From an uncultured Clostridium sp. (lineage in GTDB: Bacteria; Bacillota; Clostridia; Clostridiales; Clostridiaceae): a stretch of DNA of 64,000 nt. The notes beneath the pieces are model-generated. The model was not told the DNA's origin, searched no databases, and saw nothing but the letters and a program-made list of their open reading frames with translations. The translations under genes were made by a program, and so were the position numbers. Shown here piece after piece: positions 60,003 through 64,000 of the stretch. How positions within the stretch are numbered: position 1 is the stretch's first letter; the number at the start of each line of letters is the position of its first letter. Location: positions 62,001 to 126,000 of the forward strand of contig URKQ01000004.1 of assembly GCA_900548455.1 (NCBI GenBank), read 5' to 3'.

Positions 60003-61544
60003 ATGGAGGCAATTAACGCAGGGTGGTTTTCGATCATACCACCAGTAATAGCTATTGTATTAGCACTAGTAACAAAAGAGGTTATATCATCACTTATTAT
60101 AGGTATTTTATCTGGAACATTAATTTATGCATTTTCTACTGGAGGAGGTCTTGTTAAGGCTTTAGATGTGACATTTTCACTGATGTCTGGGAAAATTGGA
60201 GATAATGCATCTATTATATTATTCTTAGGATTCTTAGGAGCCTTAGTTGCAGTAATTACTATGGCAGGAGGATCAAGAGCATATGGAGAATGGGCTGGAA
60301 ATAAAATAAAAACTAAAAGGGGTGCACAACTTGGAACATCACTTTTAGGAGGACTTATATTTATAGACGATTATTTTAACTGTTTAACAATCGGTACAGT
60401 AATGAGACCAGTTACAGACAAACATAACATATCAAGAGCTAAACTTGCATACATAATAGATGCAACAGCTGCACCAATATGTATCATTGCACCAATTTCA
60501 TCTTGGGCTGCTTCAGTTATTTCACAGATGGATGGACTTTCTGTAAATGGACAGGCGCTTAATGGGATGGAAACTTTTATGGCAACAATACCTTTCAATT
60601 TATATGCTATTTTAACTTTAATAATGGTTATAATTTTATGTGTTACTAACATAGAATTTGGACCAATGGCAAAACTTGAAAAAGCAGCAAGAAGTGGTAA
60701 TGACAAAAATAGAACTAAAAGTGTTTCAGGAGATGAAGATGAACTTTCAAAGATGAAAATATCTTCAAAAGGAAAAGTTTATGATTTATTAATTCCAATT
60801 ATATCTTTAATTATATTTGCAATTTTATCAATGCTTTATGTTGGTGGTTACTTTGAAGGTGGAATGACACTAGCTGAAGGCTTTGGAAATACAGATGCTG
60901 GAGCAGCACTTGCAATTGCTGGCTTTGGAGCTTTAGTTGTAGCATTCTTATTATTTGTTCCACGTAAAGTTATATCTTTTAAAGAGTTTATGGATGGTAT
61001 TGGAGTAGGAGTAAAATCCATGGTAGGTGCTTTTATAATTTTAACTTTAGCATGGACAATCAGTGGTGTATGTAGAGATTTATTAAGTACAGGAGATTTT
61101 GTTGGTGGACTTGTTGCATCATCTAATATGCCTCCAGCTCTTATTCCAGGAATAGTATTCCTAGTAGCAGGTGGACTAGCTTTTGCTATGGGAACATCTT
61201 GGGGAACTTTTGGAATTTTAATTCCTATAGTAACTATGATATGTGCATCAGTTGCACCAGAACTTGTAAATGTAAGTCTTGCAGCAACTCTTGCTGGAGC
61301 AGTATTTGGAGATCACTGTTCACCAATTTCAGATACAACAATCCTATCATCAACTGGAGCTGGATGTAATCATATAGAACACGTTTCTTCTCAGATTCCT
61401 TATACTTTAGTAGTAGCTGGATGCTGTTTCGTTGGATATATCATTGCAGGATTTACTAATAATCTTATATTAACTCTTGGAAGTTCAATAGTACTTCTTA
61501 TAATAACTCTTTTAGTGTTAAATAAAGTAAGCAATAAAAAATAA
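60003..61544 (+). CDS. Lysine-riboswitch-controlled NhaC-family transporter (LysW-type)
   Basis: A 513-residue protein with the same NhaC-family blocks as the paralogue at 52770 (KEVISSLIIGILSGTLIYAF, IDDYFNCLTIGTVMRPVTD, GDHCSPISDTTILSSTGAGC). Its lysine riboswitch makes lysine uptake the best assignment, in line with NhaC-type proteins proposed as lysine transporters (LysW) from L-box comparative genomics. ATG 60003 has AAAGGAGG upstream; a longer frame from 59919 would translate the riboswitch terminator and is rejected. Confidence 0.85.
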   Translation: MEAINAGWFSIIPPVIAIVLALVTKEVISSLIIGILSGTLIYAFSTGGGLVKALDVTFSLMSGKIGDNASIILFLGFLGALVAVITMAGGSRAYGEWAGNKIKTKRGAQLGTSLLGGLIFIDDYFNCLTIGTVMRPVTDKHNISRAKLAYIIDATAAPICIIAPISSWAASVISQMDGLSVNGQALNGMETFMATIPFNLYAILTLIMVIILCVTNIEFGPMAKLEKAARSGNDKNRTKSVSGDEDELSKMKISSKGKVYDLLIPIISLIIFAILSMLYVGGYFEGGMTLAEGFGNTDAGAALAIAGFGALVVAFLLFVPRKVISFKEFMDGIGVGVKSMVGAFIILTLAWTISGVCRDLLSTGDFVGGLVASSNMPPALIPGIVFLVAGGLAFAMGTSWGTFGILIPIVTMICASVAPELVNVSLAATLAGAVFGDHCSPISDTTILSSTGAGCNHIEHVSSQIPYTLVVAGCCFVGYIIAGFTNNLILTLGSSIVLLIITLLVLNKVSNKK

Positions 61545-61559
61545 AATTTATAAGACAAA

Positions 61560-61586
61560 GTCAGCCAAAATTTGGCTGGCTTTTTT
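61560..61586 (+). terminator. Intrinsic terminator after the lysine transporter gene
   Basis: GTCAGCCAAA (61560-61569) and TTTGGCTGGC (61571-61580) form the stem, with T6 after it. Confidence 0.85.
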
Positions 61587-61655
61587 ATGTTTAGGAATTT
61601 TATGGAATATTGTGGTATAATTATGTAAAAGATTATTTTATGAAAGGAATCATAT

Positions 61656-63638
61656 ATGGATAAGAAAATTAGAAATTCAATAAGAATTGAATTTAAATTA
61701 TTTTTTAGAGATGTTAAAAATTATATTCCAATAATAATTCCTATTATCCTATTAGTCATAGCAATCTTAGATTCTGGTATCCCAATAGAAATTTATAAAG
61801 GTTCCAGTTTCGTTACTCAGGCTATTATATTAAGTTTTATGTTTATTGGGTACAATCTAGGAAGCAATGAAAAACAATGTTGTGAGATTTTTGACTTAAT
61901 TAAAAATGCAAAAAAGGAAAAAATTATTGCAAAAGTCCTATTTTCTCTAGTATTAATTACGTTAATTAATTTATTATTTTATCTTGTATCTGTTATTGTG
62001 CTAAAAGTTGGACATGCTGATGGAATATTTTATTGGGAGGGCTTACAATATTCTATTATATATTGGTTTTTGCCTTCTTTTATTAGTTTTATAGTAGGAT
62101 TAATTTTTTCTATTTTAATGTCAGGGGTATTACCCTATGGATTTATAATTATTACATCTTTTCTTATAGGTCCAGTTAATAAGGAAATTTCACAGCTTAT
62201 AGGTATAAATGAGATAATCGACTTAAGAAAAGTTATAGTAGAGTTAAATATTGGACAGTACGATAATTATTCAATAGATCCTATTTATGGATTAGAAGTT
62301 GAACCTAAACGACTATTGCACAATATTATATTTTTGTTAGTTGTAATTATGATTTTATTTATAATTATTGGGGTAAAAGAAAGAATTAAAAAGGTTAATT
62401 ATTTATGCTTTATGGGACTTATGACAATGATATTATGTGTTTTTATATTTAATTATAATAAACCATCTTTTGTATATAAAAATGGTCATTATGAGGATAC
62501 ATCAAAAAGCTATTATGATATTTTATACTACGAAAATAAGGAATTAATTAACATAGAAGATGATAATTTTACAGTGCTTGAAAATAATTTATATTTGGAT
62601 AAGGAGAATTTGCTTTCCGTTAACTTAAAATCTTTAGTAAAGATAAAAGATGATTGTAGCAGATTAACATATACATTATATAGAGATTTTAAAATTAAAG
62701 ATATATTAGTTAATGGACAAAAAGTTACTTATTCTCAAAGTGGAGACTTCATTGAAATTGATGGAATATTTAAAAAAGATGAAAGGGTAGAAATAAATTT
62801 TGTATACGAAGGGTTAAGTTCTCCAAAGCATTATTATAGTAAGAAAGCTATGATTCTTATGGGCTATTTCCCGTGGATTCCTCAAAGAGGTTATTATTCA
62901 ATTATGAATAGTGTAGGAGAAACTTTTTATAAAACTAATGGAGATGAAATAAAATATACTTTAGCATTTAAGGAGAATGATAAAGAAATATATACTAACC
63001 TTAAAAAAGATTCAAAAGGAAATTATTCAGGCACTTTGAAAGATGGGTTAACCTTAGTATCTGGTATGGTGGAAGAGAAAAAAATTAATGATGTAAGTTT
63101 TATACTTCCCATAATTTATAAGAATATAAGTAATAACTTAGAATATAATCTAGATAGTTTGCAGGGTACTATAAGTAAAGTATATGAGATATTAGATTAT
63201 AAAGATGTAAGTGTTAAGAAAGTATTTATTTTACCAACTGGAAGGTCAAGATATTCGGATTATACAATATATGTGGAAGATGAAAAAGTTACAGTTTCAG
63301 CAGGTAATGAAGTGAATTTAAGAGAAGAATTTTGTATTAGCAGTATAATATATGGACTATTTAATAACTGGGAAAGTCAGAATCAAGATAAGGACTTAGT
63401 ACGAAGCTATGTAGATAACTTCTCTATGTATTATAAGGGGATATATAACGATGAGCCTTATTATGAAGTGATTTCAAGAAGCAGAAACGAAGAAATAGCA
63501 GTTTTAAATAAAGAAATCTATTCTTTTATAAGTGAAGAAAGCAGCAATAGGGTTAATGAGTTTTTTACTACATGGCTTGATAAAATGAAGAAAAAAGAAA
63601 AGGTTGATATAAGTGATATTGAAGAGTTATTAAAGTAG
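61656..63638 (+). CDS. ABC-2-type permease with large extracytoplasmic domain
   Basis: A 660-residue membrane protein. Six membrane segments occupy roughly residues 22-270 (IPIIIPIILLVIAILDSG, then helices near 45, 95, 140, 160, 225 and 248). The remaining ~380 residues form a soluble domain with beta-rich parts (LKSLVKIKDDCSRLTYTLYRDFKI) and a C-terminal region reminiscent of M1-peptidase-like domains, but no HExxH motif is visible. The ATPase gene follows 10 bases after the stop, so the two form an ABC transporter of unknown substrate. Confidence 0.65.
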   Translation: MDKKIRNSIRIEFKLFFRDVKNYIPIIIPIILLVIAILDSGIPIEIYKGSSFVTQAIILSFMFIGYNLGSNEKQCCEIFDLIKNAKKEKIIAKVLFSLVLITLINLLFYLVSVIVLKVGHADGIFYWEGLQYSIIYWFLPSFISFIVGLIFSILMSGVLPYGFIIITSFLIGPVNKEISQLIGINEIIDLRKVIVELNIGQYDNYSIDPIYGLEVEPKRLLHNIIFLLVVIMILFIIIGVKERIKKVNYLCFMGLMTMILCVFIFNYNKPSFVYKNGHYEDTSKSYYDILYYENKELINIEDDNFTVLENNLYLDKENLLSVNLKSLVKIKDDCSRLTYTLYRDFKIKDILVNGQKVTYSQSGDFIEIDGIFKKDERVEINFVYEGLSSPKHYYSKKAMILMGYFPWIPQRGYYSIMNSVGETFYKTNGDEIKYTLAFKENDKEIYTNLKKDSKGNYSGTLKDGLTLVSGMVEEKKINDVSFILPIIYKNISNNLEYNLDSLQGTISKVYEILDYKDVSVKKVFILPTGRSRYSDYTIYVEDEKVTVSAGNEVNLREEFCISSIIYGLFNNWESQNQDKDLVRSYVDNFSMYYKGIYNDEPYYEVISRSRNEEIAVLNKEIYSFISEESSNRVNEFFTTWLDKMKKKEKVDISDIEELLK

Positions 63639-63648
63639 GAGGGGTATT

Positions 63649-64000
63649 ATGCTAGAAATATCAAAATTAAATAAAAGTTATAAAAGTTTTCAGGCCCTTA
63701 AAGATATTAGCTTGAAAATAGATAAAGGAGTTTTTGGACTACTTGGTCCAAATGGAGCTGGAAAAACAACGTTAATGAAGTGTATAGCTACCTTGATTAC
63801 TGATTTTACTGGAGATATTAAATATGAAGATGTTTCTTGGGTAAGGGGTAGTGAAGAAGAGGTAAAGTCCCTTATAGGATATCTTCCTCAAAGGTTTACC
63901 ATGTATAAAAACTTGACGGTATATGAGGCTTTGGAACATATACAAATTCTTAAAATAGGGAAAAAGGATGAAAAAGAGTTAAGAAGTATATTAAATAAGG
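63649..64000 (+). CDS. ABC transporter ATP-binding protein (partial, runs off the window)
   Basis: The first 117 residues are present: MLEISKLNKSYKSFQAL, then Walker A GPNGAGKTT (near residue 35) and the Q-loop GYLPQRFTMYKNLTVYEAL. The signature and Walker B lie beyond the window. GGAGGGG precedes the ATG, 10 bases after the permease gene. It is the natural partner of that permease; the BcrA/CcmA-like subfamily is likely. Confidence 0.85.
   Translation, partial: MLEISKLNKSYKSFQALKDISLKIDKGVFGLLGPNGAGKTTLMKCIATLITDFTGDIKYEDVSWVRGSEEEVKSLIGYLPQRFTMYKNLTVYEALEHIQILKIGKKDEKELRSILNK

Overview
This AT-rich window has strong AGGAGG-type ribosome binding sites, intrinsic terminators everywhere, T-box and L-box leaders, a CD3324-type gene and a FabT/FabK-type fatty-acid operon. 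Together these point to the chromosome of a Clostridium (sensu stricto) or a close relative. I see no rRNA, tRNA, CRISPR array, complete insertion sequence or prophage. Most genes are housekeeping or surface and transport functions.

Layout. 0-2.1 kb: the end of a zinc-ribbon gene, a P-loop kinase, a tandem pair of structured repeats and a GyrI-like protein. 2.2-8.4 kb: an AraC-type regulator facing a Fur-box promoter that drives a ferric-siderophore ABC importer (lipoprotein, two permeases, ATPase) and an MFS exporter. 8.5-14.3 kb: a ParB-like protein, an iron-type alcohol dehydrogenase, small regulatory genes, RidA and GNAT proteins, and an LTA-synthase-like enzyme. 14.7-18.0 kb: a large secreted PHP metallohydrolase with an LPNTA wall-sorting signal, overlapped by its own class D-type sortase. 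18.1-30.9 kb: SUFU-domain protein, L25/Ctc, an ECF sigma/anti-sigma pair, a nucleoside phosphorylase, T-box-controlled metG and argS, an ANT-like nucleotidyltransferase, a PTS IIC-like membrane protein, PhzF. 31.0-41.2 kb: a complete type II fatty-acid operon (fabT-fabH-acpP-fabK-fabD-fabG-fabF-accB-fabZ-accC-accD-accA). Its promoter carries two FabT-like operators, and it holds two copies of a small non-autonomous transposable element. 41.3-44.3 kb: an ABC export fusion protein with twin palindromic operators and a TetR gene that seems to begin at ATT. 44.8-51.4 kb: a RiPP (ribosomally made, modified peptide) cluster. 51.5-64 kb: a D-aminoacylase remnant, an MBL hydrolase, two NhaC-family transporters (one behind a lysine riboswitch) flanking a glycolipid/envelope operon, and the start of an ABC transporter operon.

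The most exciting part is the RiPP cluster. A 51-residue precursor with four clustered cysteines (46696-46851) is followed by a radical SAM/SPASM maturase, a P-loop-like maturation protein, an acyl-carrier-like protein whose phosphopantetheine serine is replaced by alanine, and a cytoplasmic subtilase. An ABC exporter lacking a C39 peptidase domain lies upstream. The gene set matches a clostridial Cys-rich-peptide system known mainly from bioinformatic family models. I do not know of a characterised product.

Two dispersed element families are also notable. One is a structured, covarying intergenic repeat with about six full, partial or degenerate copies. The other is a 204-bp MITE with 8-bp target duplication. 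Copies of the MITE sit inside the metG T-box leader, the fabT leader and the accD-accA junction.
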